In this document: in pieces, positions 1 to 8,997 of the stretch
Layout: the number at the start of each line of letters is the position of its first letter
Numbering within the stretch: position 1 is the first letter of the stretch
Origin: Candidatus Cloacimonadota bacterium
Lineage (GTDB): Bacteria > Cloacimonadota > Cloacimonadia > Cloacimonadales > Cloacimonadaceae
DNA: 64,000 nucleotides
NCBI GenBank assembly: GCA_029781115.1
Contig: JAKOXG010000011.1
Span: 210,203 to 274,202 of the forward strand
Direction of reading: 5' to 3'
The notes under the pieces: generated by a model
Told to the model about the DNA's origin: nothing
Seen by the model: only the letters and a program-made list of their open reading frames with translations
Database searches by the model: none
Translations under genes and position numbers: made by a program

Positions 1-3000
1 TTCGTTGGGTGAGGAATACTGCGGTGGGGCGCTCACGTTTTGGGTGAGTTCAGCCTGCTTGGCTGCCAGGAAGGTATCCAGGTCTTCGTGGCGTGCATTT
101 GCTTGCTGCAAGAGGCTTTCCACCTGCGCCTTGGTGAGGAAATAGGTGGTGAAAACCTTGCGTGAGACGCCTTCCTGGATGCGCGAGATCAGCTCCTGAA
201 AGAGCTCAAAGCTTTCTCTTTTATACTCGATCAGGGGGTCTTTATTGGCGTAGGAGCGCAGGTAGACCGCTTCTTTGAGCATGTCCATCTCGTGCAGGTG
301 GTCGCGCCATTCGTTGTCCACCACCTCCAGCATGCTGCGGCGCTCGATGTCCCGCAGGGTCTCCTCGCCCACGTTTAGTTCTTTGTTTTCATAAGCTTGC
401 ATGCAGATGGCCAGCAGCCTTTCTTCCAGGATGTCATAGTCGAGATCCTTGGGGTTGAGGTCTTCGGGCGTGAGCTGCAGGTTGAAGTTTGCCTTGAACC
501 AATAGCAGAGCCGATCCAGGTTCCATTCTTCCACGTAACTGCCGTGGGGGATATGGTTTGCGATCACCTTGAGCACCGTTTCCTGGATCATCTCTTTCAC
601 TTCGTTTTTGAGGCTGTAACCCTTGAGCACGCTGCGGCGGTAGGAATAGATCACCTCGCGCTGCTGGTTCATCACTTCGTCATATTTGATCAGGTTTTTG
701 CGGATCTCAAAGTTGTGTTCTTCCACACGCTTCTGCGCCTTTTCCACCGCCTTGGTCATCCAAGGGTGGCGGATGGCGTCGCCCGGTTGCAAGCCCAGCT
801 TGATCATCATGGGCGCCATCCTGTCGGAGCCGAAAAGCCGCATCAGGTCGTCTTCCAAGCTCAGGTAAAACCTGGAGGTTCCGGGGTCGCCCTGGCGTCC
901 GGCACGGCCTCTGAGCTGCCTGTCGATGCGGCGGCTTTCGTGACGTTCACTGCCGATCACGTGCAAGCCGTCCAGCGGGATGCCGTAAGGTGTTTCCTGA
1001 TTTATGGAGGGGCTGAGGTCGCGGTAGCTTTCCTTGTCTTGCGTGATCACACCTTCGCCCAGCTTGATGTCTGTTCCGCGACCGGCCATGTTGGTGGCGA
1101 TGGTGACGGCACCGGGGCGTCCGGCTTCGGCGATGATCTCTGCTTCACGCTGGTGTTGACGGGCGTTGAGCACATTGTGAGCGATGCCGCGCCTCTTGAG
1201 CAAACGGCTCAGCACCTCGGAGACCTCCACGCTCACCGTGCCTACCAGCACCGGCTTTTTCAGCTCGTGCCAGTAGATGATTTCATCCATAATCGCTTGG
1301 TATTTCTCGTTTTTGGTGAGGTAGATCACGTCCTCGTGGTCGATACGGGTGATGGGGACGTTTGTGGGAATGGTCATCACGGGGAGGTTGTAGATCTCCA
1401 TAAACTCGCTTTCTTCGGTGACGGCGGTTCCCGTCATGCCGGCAAGGCGTTCAAACATGCGGAAGTAGTTTTGCAGGGTGATGGTGGCAAAGGTCTGCGT
1501 GCCTGCCTCGATGGTGACATTCTCTTTGGCTTCAAGGGCTTGGTGCAGTCCGTCTGAAAAGCGGCGCCCCGGCATCTGACGGCCGGTAAATTCATCCACG
1601 ATCACCACCTTGTTGTCCATCACCACATATTCCTGGTCGTTTTCGTAGAGCGTGAAGGCTTTGAGCAGTTGGTTGATGTTGTGCAGCTTTTCGCTTTTGT
1701 CCATAAACTGATTTGTAGCCAGTTCTTTGCGGCGCATGCGCTCATTGTCGTCCGTGATGCTTGCGTCGTTGTCTATCTCAGCATGCAGCTCATCCAAGGT
1801 GTGCACCACGAAGAGGTTGCGGTCATTTCTGGAGAGCATTTCGCGGCCTTTTTCGCAGAGGTCGACGCTGTTTTGACGCTCCTCCACCACGTAGAAGAGG
1901 TTGTCGTCCAGCTCGTGCATCTTCTTATCTCTCAGGTAGTAACCTTCGGTGTCGTTGACCAGTTTCTGCAGCGTGCCATCCTGCATCATCTTGGCAAAGA
2001 CCTTGTTGCGCGGTGCGGCACGCTTCACCAGGAGCAGGTTTTTGGCTAAGAGGTCGTTATTTTGCTTGTCAAAATCCTTCTTGAGCTCTTCTCTCACTTC
2101 GTTTAAATATCTATGTGCCAAGGCGTTTTGCGCTTGCACTACCTGATGCACCAAGGGGCGCATCTCGGGGTAAAAGTTCTTATCCTGAGCGATGGGACCG
2201 CTGATGATGAGCGGCGTGCGTGCCTCGTCGATGAGGATGCTGTCCACTTCGTCCACGATGGCATAATAGAAGTCGCGCTGCACCAATTGCTCGGGAGAAA
2301 TAGCCATGTTGTCCCTGAGATAGTCAAAGCCAAATTCACTGTTCATGCCGTAAGTGACGTGGCAACTGTAGGCTTCTTTGCGTTCATCAAAGGTCATGCC
2401 GGTGGTGATGCAGCCCACGGTGAGATTGTGGAAATTGAAGATGGGAGCCATCCATTCGGCGTCACGGGCGGCCAGGTAGTCGTTCACGGTCACCAGATGC
2501 GCTCCGCGTCCCAGCAGGGCATTGAGGAAGAGAGGCAGGGTAGCCACCAAAGTCTTTCCCTCACCGGTGGCCATCTCAGCGATCTTGCCATCATGTAGAG
2601 CCATGCCGCCTATCAATTGCACATCAAAGGGCACCATGTTCCACTCGGTTTCATGATCGCGCACGATGAAGGTTTGCCCCAAGAGGCGACGGCAGGTATC
2701 CTTCACAATGGCATACACTTCCGGGAGATAACCATCCAGCAGGCGCTTGCTTTCTTCCTTCAGCTCCTTCCGGGTGGCGTCTATCTCGTTATCCAGACGG
2801 TTGCGGATGGAATCCTCGCTTTCCTCACGGAAGCGTCGCTGCAAATCCTCCAGCTTCTGCCTCAGCGTAGCCAGGCTTTCTGCCAGCTCGTCCTGAATCT
2901 CGGCAATGCGCTCTCTGAGCTCATCATCTTCATATTGAGCTAAGTTTTGGAAGATGCTGTTGATCTCATCCACCAAGGGCAGATAGGTTTTGAGGTCTTT

Positions 3001-3045
3001 GCTGCGTTTATCTCCGAAGACCTTTCTTAGTATTTTTTCCAACAT
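1..3045 (-). CDS. secA: Preprotein translocase ATPase SecA (partial, C-terminus beyond window)
   Basis: SecA is the cytoplasmic motor that pushes unfolded preproteins through SecYEG. Reading the minus strand from ATG at 3045 gives 1015 codons open to the window edge. The N-terminus is MLEKILRKVFGDKRSK; Walker A MATGEGKT lies near residues 158-165, DEVDSILIDEART near 265, GTVSVEVSE and TNMAGRGTDI in the second motor half, and QLRGRAGRQGDPG near the helicase motif VI position. About 60 charged, probably helical residues separate the N-terminal helix from the motor, an extension seen in FCB-group SecA. AAAGGA lies 8 nt before the start. The C-terminal linker and any zinc-binding tail are outside the window. 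The identification is secure. Confidence 0.97.
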   Translation of the reverse strand, partial: MLEKILRKVFGDKRSKDLKTYLPLVDEINSIFQNLAQYEDDELRERIAEIQDELAESLATLRQKLEDLQRRFREESEDSIRNRLDNEIDATRKELKEESKRLLDGYLPEVYAIVKDTCRRLLGQTFIVRDHETEWNMVPFDVQLIGGMALHDGKIAEMATGEGKTLVATLPLFLNALLGRGAHLVTVNDYLAARDAEWMAPIFNFHNLTVGCITTGMTFDERKEAYSCHVTYGMNSEFGFDYLRDNMAISPEQLVQRDFYYAIVDEVDSILIDEARTPLIISGPIAQDKNFYPEMRPLVHQVVQAQNALAHRYLNEVREELKKDFDKQNNDLLAKNLLLVKRAAPRNKVFAKMMQDGTLQKLVNDTEGYYLRDKKMHELDDNLFYVVEERQNSVDLCEKGREMLSRNDRNLFVVHTLDELHAEIDNDASITDDNERMRRKELATNQFMDKSEKLHNINQLLKAFTLYENDQEYVVMDNKVVIVDEFTGRQMPGRRFSDGLHQALEAKENVTIEAGTQTFATITLQNYFRMFERLAGMTGTAVTEESEFMEIYNLPVMTIPTNVPITRIDHEDVIYLTKNEKYQAIMDEIIYWHELKKPVLVGTVSVEVSEVLSRLLKRRGIAHNVLNARQHQREAEIIAEAGRPGAVTIATNMAGRGTDIKLGEGVITQDKESYRDLSPSINQETPYGIPLDGLHVIGSERHESRRIDRQLRGRAGRQGDPGTSRFYLSLEDDLMRLFGSDRMAPMMIKLGLQPGDAIRHPWMTKAVEKAQKRVEEHNFEIRKNLIKYDEVMNQQREVIYSYRRSVLKGYSLKNEVKEMIQETVLKVIANHIPHGSYVEEWNLDRLCYWFKANFNLQLTPEDLNPKDLDYDILEERLLAICMQAYENKELNVGEETLRDIERRSMLEVVDNEWRDHLHEMDMLKEAVYLRSYANKDPLIEYKRESFELFQELISRIQEGVSRKVFTTYFLTKAQVESLLQQANARHEDLDTFLAAKQAELTQNVSAPPQYSSPNE

Positions 3046-3120
3046 GGCTTGTATCCTTTGGGCTCCCCTCATGCCTCGTTTTCCAGACAAAAGGGAGGCG
3101 TGAAATTCCACTATAGAAGT

Positions 3121-3149
3121 CAATCTGAGGGAAGGGGATTTTGTGTCAA
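3121..3149 (-). promoter_or_regulatory. Putative secA promoter
   Basis: On the minus strand TTGACA (3144-3149) is followed after 17 nt by AGATTG (3121-3126), about 75 nt before the secA ATG. It fits the TTGACA-N17-box-ending-TG pattern seen upstream of many genes here. The assignment is from pattern only. Confidence 0.45.
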
Positions 3150-3217
3150 GCAGGATGTGAAAAATCAGCTCGGGAAGGGGCATCCGGTGCAGGTGGAAGC
3201 CAAAGCTAAGTTTAATC

Positions 3218-3247
3218 TTGACAGCTGCTCCCGCCTTATTTTACTTG
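3218..3247 (+). promoter_or_regulatory. Putative promoter of the small membrane protein gene
   Basis: TTGACA at 3218-3223 is followed by 18 nt and TACTTG (3242-3247), with a start codon 27 nt further on. It belongs to the same recurrent motif class as the secA promoter, which points the other way 70 nt upstream. Confidence 0.4.
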
Positions 3248-3273
3248 TTCAAAAGATAAAGGAAGTCATCGGT

Positions 3274-3573
3274 ATGAACGATTATCAACAACCAGAGCCT
3301 ATCAGGCAATATGACCTTCCACCCGCCCCCGAAGCTCCCGTAATGAGCTTGATGGATTGGGTGGTGGTGCTTATCCTTACGGCGCTCCCGATCGTAAACA
3401 TCATTATGCTCATCATTTGGACAGTGGGTGAAAACGTCAACCCCAACAAGAAGAACTATGCCAGAGCTGCTTTGATCATGACCGCCATCAGCATCGTGTT
3501 CTTTGTGGCTTTTATGGGGAGAATGCTTGGCACTTTCCTGAGTATGATGGAACAAATCTCACTGAACTTCTGA
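3274..3573 (+). CDS. Small two-TM inner-membrane protein
   Basis: A 99-aa protein of unknown function. A proline-rich cytoplasmic-looking N-terminus (residues 1-25) is followed by two hydrophobic segments at about 30-50 and 67-88, joined by a polar loop containing NPNKKNYARA. Small two-helix proteins with a similar N(P)xKKNxAR loop are common hypothetical proteins in Bacteroidetes and Firmicutes. I chose ATG 3274 over an upstream in-frame start at 3049 because AGGAAG lies 8 nt before it and the upstream stretch contains the putative promoter and shows no protein-like composition. It is divergent from secA and followed 105 nt later by tldD. No catalytic motif is visible. Confidence 0.7.
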   Translation: MNDYQQPEPIRQYDLPPAPEAPVMSLMDWVVVLILTALPIVNIIMLIIWTVGENVNPNKKNYARAALIMTAISIVFFVAFMGRMLGTFLSMMEQISLNF

Positions 3574-3678
3574 GCTTTGCGCCGTCTGGCCTGTATTTGC
3601 TACCAGTTTTGATATTATATAGTTTAACCAATACACATCCTCCGGGCATCCGCTCCAGCGAGGAAAAGGAGAAGCTTT

Positions 3679-5121
3679 GTGCGTTATCTTGATTTAGCCA
3701 TCGGCAAGGCTCTGGATTTGGGAGCCGAATATGCCGATATCCGAGTGCAAAAGACCAGCGACGAGGTGGTGATGCTCCGCAACTTGAGCCTCAAAAACAC
3801 CTCACACAACGTGATCTACGGCTATGGGATCCGTGTGTTCTATCAAGGAGCCTGGGGCTTTGCACACAACAACGTCTTCAGCGAAAAGGCCGTCTTAGCC
3901 ACCACACAGAAGGCCTTTGAGATTGCTCAGCTCTCTGCCAGGGTAAACAAAGACAAGAAGTTGCGCCTGGCACCGGAGCGAAGCTACATCGCCAAATATG
4001 AAACCCCGCTCAAGATCGATCCCTTCACGGTGCCCTTGAGCGAGAAAGTGGAGCTGATGATGGAGACAAACCGCATCCTGCTTGGCTATGAAGGCATCAG
4101 GCAAGCGATGTTTTACATCATCTCCCACAAGGACGAAAAGCTCTTTGCCAGCACCTTGGGTACGCGCTTGGAGCTCAACACCCAGTGGATTGACCCCATG
4201 GTAAGTGCCACCGCGGTAACGGATTCCGACAGCCAGAGCCGCACCTTCGATGAAGGCGGACGCTCCACCGGCTGGGAATGGGTCTTGGAGCTCAATCTGC
4301 AGGAAAAAGCCCGTCAGATCGCTCAGGAAGCGCTGATCAAGGTCAAGGCAGACGTCTTGGGCCCTGAAACCAGACGCACCCTCATCCTGGATCCCAACCA
4401 CCTCGGTCTCACCATGCATGAATCCGTCGGTCATCCCACCGAGCTTGACCGCGTCCTGGGTTGGGAAGCGGACTACGCCGGCATCTCATTTGCCACCCCC
4501 GAAAAGCTGGGTAACTACCGCTATGGCTCTGAGATCGTGAACTTTATGGGCGACAACACCCTGGAGGAAGGTCTGGCAAGCTTGGGCTTTGACGATGACG
4601 GCGTTCCCGCCCAAAAGTGGCACATCATCAAAGACGGCATCCTCAGGGAATACGGCAGCACCCGTGATACCGCCATGGAGATCGGTCTCGACTACTCCCG
4701 TGGCTGCAACCGCGCCACCTACTACTACGATCAGCCCATCAACCGCATCCCCAATCTCTACCTGATGCCGGGCACCAAGCCACTGACGCCCAGCGAGCTT
4801 ATCGCCGATACCGAAGACGGCGTCTACATCCAGGGCCGCGGCTCCTTCAGTATAGACCAGCATCGCCTCAACTTCCAGTTTGGCGGTGACTACTTCTGGG
4901 AGATCAAAAACGGCAAGCTGCACCGTCCCTTGAAGAAGGTGCTCTACAAATCCTGCAATCCTGAATTTTGGAACAGCTGCGACGCCATCTGCGACGAGAG
5001 ATTCTGGCGTCCCTTTGGCGTGATCAATTGCGGCAAAGGCCAGCCTTCTCAGTCAGCGCGCATGACCCACGGTTCAGCACCCGCAAGATTCAGAAATATC
5101 AGAGTGGGAGGATCACAATGA
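3679..5121 (+). CDS. tldD: TldD-family metalloprotease
   Basis: TldD and TldE form a heterodimeric zinc protease that degrades unfolded peptides and matures some peptide natural products. The 480-aa product has the TldD signature metal motif HESVGH at residues 247-252 and ends with the family beta-domain. The start is GTG at 3679, preceded by AAAAGGAG; no better ATG exists. Its stop overlaps the start of the next gene (ATGA at 5118-5121), so the two subunits should be translationally coupled. Length and HExxxH identify this as the catalytic subunit. No RiPP precursor is visible nearby, so a general proteolytic role is more likely. Confidence 0.93.
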   Translation: MRYLDLAIGKALDLGAEYADIRVQKTSDEVVMLRNLSLKNTSHNVIYGYGIRVFYQGAWGFAHNNVFSEKAVLATTQKAFEIAQLSARVNKDKKLRLAPERSYIAKYETPLKIDPFTVPLSEKVELMMETNRILLGYEGIRQAMFYIISHKDEKLFASTLGTRLELNTQWIDPMVSATAVTDSDSQSRTFDEGGRSTGWEWVLELNLQEKARQIAQEALIKVKADVLGPETRRTLILDPNHLGLTMHESVGHPTELDRVLGWEADYAGISFATPEKLGNYRYGSEIVNFMGDNTLEEGLASLGFDDDGVPAQKWHIIKDGILREYGSTRDTAMEIGLDYSRGCNRATYYYDQPINRIPNLYLMPGTKPLTPSELIADTEDGVYIQGRGSFSIDQHRLNFQFGGDYFWEIKNGKLHRPLKKVLYKSCNPEFWNSCDAICDERFWRPFGVINCGKGQPSQSARMTHGSAPARFRNIRVGGSQ

Positions 5122-6395
5122 ACGCAAACTTTGAAAAGATAGCTGCTTACATCAGGCAACACTGCCATGCAGATGACTTCAGCCTCTACATCAGGTGCAC
5201 AGAAAGCCATGAAACGCGCTTTGCGCAAAATAGAGTGACGCAGCACCTGGCAGGCCCAACCTTCTCCATCAACCTTACCGCTGCCTTCGATAACCGCACT
5301 GGCAGTGCCTCAGTGACCCAGGACGACCCTGCCAGCCTGGATAAACTGATTCAAACCGCCTGCGACATCGCCAGCCTCAACCAGCCGGACCCCGAATTTA
5401 TCCCCACGGAAGGTCCCAAAGAGCTTCCCCAAGTGCAAAACTGCGATCCCGCCACCAAGGAGCTTAAGCCTGCCAAGATGATGGACATCGTCCAATATAT
5501 GATAGACCAGGCTAAAGCCTTTGACGCCACGGTTTCCGGCCTTACGGAAAAGCACTTCCATCAGCACATGCAGGTGACCAAAAACGGCTTTGTCGGCTAC
5601 GATGAATCCACCGACTTCGGCCACTCTATGACACTGAAAAAGAACGACGTAGAGACCAAGGTAAGCTACGATTCCAAAAGCTATGGCGGCTTTGACCAGG
5701 CAGCAGAGTTCAACCGCCTCAAAGAACAGGCTATCAGCCTGGCAGACAAGCGTGATATGGATGCTACACCCATCGCCGTGATCCTGCGCCCTTACGCCCT
5801 GCAAGACCTGATCTGGTATATGACTTGGATGATGGACAGACGCTCGAGCGATGAGGGCTTCACGCCCTTCACAGGCCAGATGGGCAAGCTCTTTTTCGGC
5901 GAAAAGTTCAGCCTTTACAGCACTCTGGACATTCCCGCCATCAAAGCCCGCCCCTATGGTGATGGCATAGCTTCCAAAAACACCACCTGGGTAGAAAATG
6001 GAGTGATCCGCAACATGCCCACCAACCGCTATTGGGCAAAAACCAAAAACCTCGAACCCAACCATATCTTCAATTTATATGTGCCCGGTGCTGATGCCAC
6101 AGAAGAGCAGATGATGCAGATGGTGCCCCGCGGCTTGATCCTGAACCAGTTTTGGTATATCCGCAGCGTGGACGCCAAAGCAGGCGAGCTCACCGGCATG
6201 ACCAGAGACGGAGTGCTCTACTTTGAAGACGGAAAGGTTCGCCATGCGGTGAACAACTTCCGTTTCAACGAGATTCCACACCTGGCCACTCGCCGCATCC
6301 TGGCTTTGGGGCCTTCCATCCCCACTGCCTGCTCAGCTATGCTGCCCTCACTGCTGATCGACAACTTCAATTTCGTGGATAAAACCACCTTTTGA
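5118..6395 (+). CDS. pmbA: TldE/PmbA-family protein, non-catalytic partner of TldD
   Basis: Starting from ATG 5118 (GGGAGG seven nt upstream) the product is 425 aa, begins MNANFEKIAAYIRQH and lacks the HExxxH zinc motif present in the gene before it, as expected for the TldE/PmbA partner. It overlaps the tldD stop by four bases. The C-terminal third holds the conserved strand-rich region (segments such as KNTTWVENGVIRN and GVLYFEDGKVRHAVNNFRF). An upstream in-frame extension to 4968 lies inside tldD and is rejected. Confidence 0.88.
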   Translation: MNANFEKIAAYIRQHCHADDFSLYIRCTESHETRFAQNRVTQHLAGPTFSINLTAAFDNRTGSASVTQDDPASLDKLIQTACDIASLNQPDPEFIPTEGPKELPQVQNCDPATKELKPAKMMDIVQYMIDQAKAFDATVSGLTEKHFHQHMQVTKNGFVGYDESTDFGHSMTLKKNDVETKVSYDSKSYGGFDQAAEFNRLKEQAISLADKRDMDATPIAVILRPYALQDLIWYMTWMMDRRSSDEGFTPFTGQMGKLFFGEKFSLYSTLDIPAIKARPYGDGIASKNTTWVENGVIRNMPTNRYWAKTKNLEPNHIFNLYVPGADATEEQMMQMVPRGLILNQFWYIRSVDAKAGELTGMTRDGVLYFEDGKVRHAVNNFRFNEIPHLATRRILALGPSIPTACSAMLPSLLIDNFNFVDKTTF

Positions 6396-6405
6396 TAAAT
6401 TGTGA

Positions 6406-6434
6406 TTGACAAAAACGCACCCCCATTAAATGTG
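6406..6434 (+). promoter_or_regulatory. Putative promoter of the zinc-ribbon gene
   Basis: TTGACA (6406-6411), 17 nt, AATGTG (6429-6434), 95 nt before the start codon; same motif class as other promoters in the window. Confidence 0.4.
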
Positions 6435-6529
6435 CGCAAATCAGTGTGATTTAACATTCCATGAGTTCTCCGCTTTTTGGGGCGCACCTCAGAAATGTCT
6501 AAATCCCCAATACAAAACAGGAGATACCC

Positions 6530-6703
6530 ATGGCCGATAAGACCTTTACCTGCAAAGATTGCGGCAAGGAATTTGTCTTCACCGAAGGTGAACAGGAATT
6601 CTACCGTGAAAAAGGCTTGCAAAACGAACCTCAGCGTTGTCCTGAGTGCCGCAAAGCCAAAAAAGCAGCCTTCCGCAACCGTGCCCCTAAAAACCAACAG
6701 TAG
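6530..6703 (+). CDS. Small zinc-ribbon protein
   Basis: A 57-aa protein starting MADKTFTCKDCGKEF and containing CxxC (CKDC) near residue 8 and a second CxxC (CPEC) near residue 38, the four ligands of a zinc ribbon of the 'probable zinc-ribbon' family found as stand-alone small proteins in many bacteria. ACAGGAG sits seven bases before the ATG. The C-terminus is basic (KAKKAAFRNRAPKNQQ), compatible with nucleic-acid binding, but the function is unknown. It is a monocistronic unit: promoter-like motif upstream and a strong terminator 20 nt after the stop. Confidence 0.85.
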   Translation: MADKTFTCKDCGKEFVFTEGEQEFYREKGLQNEPQRCPECRKAKKAAFRNRAPKNQQ

Positions 6704-6724
6704 TTAGACGGCACACAGACTTCT

Positions 6725-6759
6725 GCCTCTGCCCTTTCCACAAGGGTGGGGGCTTTTTT
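6725..6759 (+). terminator. Rho-independent terminator
   Basis: A 12-bp stem with G.U pairs (arms 6725-6736 and 6742-6753, loop TCCAC) is followed by six T. It ends the zinc-ribbon transcript. Confidence 0.85.
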
Positions 6760-6786
6760 GTTGGCTCAAATGCAATTTTAGCAGAC

Positions 6787-6903
6787 AGCTTGATGCCTGC
6801 GCAGCCGCCCCTTTCGTGTGTATCCGTGGAAAGCATCAAACTGCGTTTGATTGCGGCGGTTTGGCAACCTCCGGCTACAAGGCCTACTGCGGCGAAGCCG
6901 CTC
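6787..6903. repeat. Intergenic repeat mosaic
   Basis: Contains modules found again at 13560-13640, 24890-24990 and elsewhere: TTTCGTGTGTATCCGTGGAA, CATCAAACTGCGTTTGATTG (near-palindromic), GCGGCGGTTTGGCAACCTCC and GGCGAAGCCGC. Its right end runs into the last codons of the 5'-nucleotidase gene. Confidence 0.8.
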
Positions 6904-8281
6904 CTCCATATTCGATGATCATCTGCCGCACGATCGCATCCAGGATCAGTTCGCCCGTATCATGGACGTCGAAAGGCTCAAATCCCAGATACTTATCCCA
7001 TTGTCCCACCAAATAGTCATGACTCACCACCCTGTAGAGTCTGTCCGCCTGGATGGCGCCGGTATCAAAATCCGAATAATCACAGACGTCAAAAGCTCTG
7101 GCGATGGGGTCTGCTTCATTGAGACCCAGCCAAGCGATGAGATCACACCCATAGCAGCTGAAGATGTTGATATAGTTCACAAAAGGCAGCATCTCGTGCA
7201 TATCCCGCAACGTCACATCTCCTGCGGGGATAAACCTGCGAAAGCCGCCGTTGTTCACGATGGCGATATCCGCTCTGTCTTGATACTGCTTGAAGAGCGC
7301 ATTTGCCATCCACTTGGAAAGAACTGTGGATTCATACTTATTGGGCTGCCAATCCACCGGCAGATGCGCTATCACCCTGCCCAGTTCAGCCTCAATCTCA
7401 TCCGAGACCTGCTTTACAAACAGCCTTACGGGATTCTCTTTGGAAGCTTCCAAGGTGATGGGCTCCAAGCGGCTCTGCAGCGACACGATGCGATCATCCT
7501 CCACCTCCAGATCCAACACGCCCAAAAAGCGCAAGTGACTGCCCGCCTGAGCGATCCAGATGCCATTCACCTGCACCGCCGGTTCCAAAACGTGGTGACT
7601 GTGCCCACCGACGATCAGGTCTACCCGCTCATCCAGCTGAGTCGCCAAAAGACTGTCCGCCTCAAAACCATTATGCGTGATCAACACCACCAGATCGGTA
7701 GCCTTGTCCAACTCATCCAGATAGAGCTCCACCGCCCGTTTATAGGGCAATAGCTTGATATCCGCCACGTTTTGCGCCTTCACCTTTTCGCCCAGTTCCA
7801 GCGTCATCAGTCCCAAAATCCCCACCTTCAGCTCGTCCATTTCTATGATATGCCAAGGCTTAAAGCGCGGCTTGCCATCAGCTTTATTCACGATATTGCT
7901 GCTCACGAAGGGGAAGTTTGCCAGATGCGTGAGCCGCTCCGTGTTGGCCGGACTCTGATCGAATTCATGATTGCCCAAGGTAGCGGCATCCAAGCCCAAA
8001 CGGTTGAATACACCGATCACCGCTCCACCCACGGCTCCGGCATAGTTTCTGGCGGAGAAAGCCGAGCCGGTTTGCTGGTCGCCGGCATCCAGATAGATGC
8101 TCCTTTCCGCCGTGCTGCGGTTGTAATCCAGATGTTCCCAGAGGCTTTCGTAAGATCCTGAAGCGCCTGGCACGCTGCGATATGCGCCGTGGCTGTCATT
8201 GGTATGCAGGATGCGCAAAGCCACCGCCGGCAGCCCAATGACCAACACGCTCAATACAAGTATAGTCGTTAGTCTTTTCAT
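6884..8281 (-). CDS. Secreted 5'-nucleotidase / 2',3'-cyclic phosphodiesterase family metallophosphatase
   Basis: A 465-aa UshA-family protein. Residues 1-22 form a signal peptide. The N-terminal calcineurin-like metallophosphatase domain shows HTNDSHG (about 25-31), a DAGDQ motif (~66), GNHEFD (~102-107) and GGHSHH (~223-228). The C-terminal nucleotide-binding domain has NNGGFR and the FxNxI type segment (LPFVNYINIF). Members hydrolyse nucleotides or UDP-sugars in the periplasm. Last gene of a six-gene operon; its start overlaps the kdsB stop by four bases. The final residues (about GGAASPQ plus stop) are encoded by the GC-rich repeat module that fills the neighbouring intergenic space. The exact substrate cannot be read from sequence. 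Confidence 0.9.
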   Translation of the reverse strand: MKRLTTILVLSVLVIGLPAVALRILHTNDSHGAYRSVPGASGSYESLWEHLDYNRSTAERSIYLDAGDQQTGSAFSARNYAGAVGGAVIGVFNRLGLDAATLGNHEFDQSPANTERLTHLANFPFVSSNIVNKADGKPRFKPWHIIEMDELKVGILGLMTLELGEKVKAQNVADIKLLPYKRAVELYLDELDKATDLVVLITHNGFEADSLLATQLDERVDLIVGGHSHHVLEPAVQVNGIWIAQAGSHLRFLGVLDLEVEDDRIVSLQSRLEPITLEASKENPVRLFVKQVSDEIEAELGRVIAHLPVDWQPNKYESTVLSKWMANALFKQYQDRADIAIVNNGGFRRFIPAGDVTLRDMHEMLPFVNYINIFSCYGCDLIAWLGLNEADPIARAFDVCDYSDFDTGAIQADRLYRVVSHDYLVGQWDKYLGFEPFDVHDTGELILDAIVRQMIIEYGGAASPQ

Positions 8282-8997
8282 TTTATCATCCTCTGCGCCC
8301 GCTCCAGATCTTCAGGTGTATCGATGCCGATGCCCTGATAATCCGTCTCCACCATCTGGATGTCGATTCCGTTTTCCAAAGCGCGCAACTGCTCCAGCTT
8401 TTCCACGCTTTCCAGCTTCCCTACGCTCAGGCTCACAAACCTCAGTAAAGTCTCCTTGCGCCAGGCGTATACTCCGATGTGGCGCATATAGTTATAGCCA
8501 GCATTGCCATCACGGTCATGGGGTATCAAGCTGCGGGAAAAGTAGAGTGCTTTACCTGAGGCGTCCGTTACCACTTTCACGACGCCGGGATCTTTGAGCA
8601 TTCCGCCATCCAGGATAGGCGTCATCAGCGAAGCCATCTGCACTTTGGGATCACGAAAGCTGTCAAGCAGCGGTTTTAGCACTTCTGCAGAAATGAAAGG
8701 CTCGTCGCCCTGCACGTTTACGATGATGTCCGCATCCAAGCCGGACGCCACTTCTGCCACGCGATCCGAACCGCTGGGATGGTCACTGCGTGTCATCTGC
8801 GCCTTCCCTCCCGCTGCCAAGACCACATCCAGGATGCGCTGATCATCTGTCGCCACGATCACCTCGTCAAAGAGCGCCGTCTTGACCACCGCCTCCCACA
8901 CGCAATTGATCAGACACTTCCCGCCCAACATGGCAAGCGGCTTTTCCGGGAAGCGCGTACTGCCCAAACGCGCCGGGATTATCGCTGCTGTTTTCAT
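8278..8997 (-). CDS. kdsB: 3-deoxy-manno-octulosonate cytidylyltransferase (CMP-Kdo synthetase)
   Basis: KdsB activates Kdo with CTP to CMP-Kdo for lipopolysaccharide inner-core synthesis, in the cytoplasm. The 239-aa product begins [20 protein letters not shown], the family N-terminal nucleotide-binding motif, followed by VATDD, the HPSGSDRV(A)E motif, VNVQGDEP and HIGVYAWR. Length matches the family. It overlaps the lipoprotein gene upstream and the 5'-nucleotidase downstream by four bases each, indicating coupled translation. Its presence is direct evidence for a Gram-negative envelope. Confidence 0.96.
   Translation of the reverse strand: MKTAAIIPARLGSTRFPEKPLAMLGGKCLINCVWEAVVKTALFDEVIVATDDQRILDVVLAAGGKAQMTRSDHPSGSDRVAEVASGLDADIIVNVQGDEPFISAEVLKPLLDSFRDPKVQMASLMTPILDGGMLKDPGVVKVVTDASGKALYFSRSLIPHDRDGNAGYNYMRHIGVYAWRKETLLRFVSLSVGKLESVEKLEQLRALENGIDIQMVETDYQGIGIDTPEDLERAQRMIK

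Noticed and set aside
397..1557. Long plus-strand open frame of 386 codons
   Set aside because: It is antisense to secA, whose minus-strand reading gives full SecA motifs; the frame has no family-like sequence.
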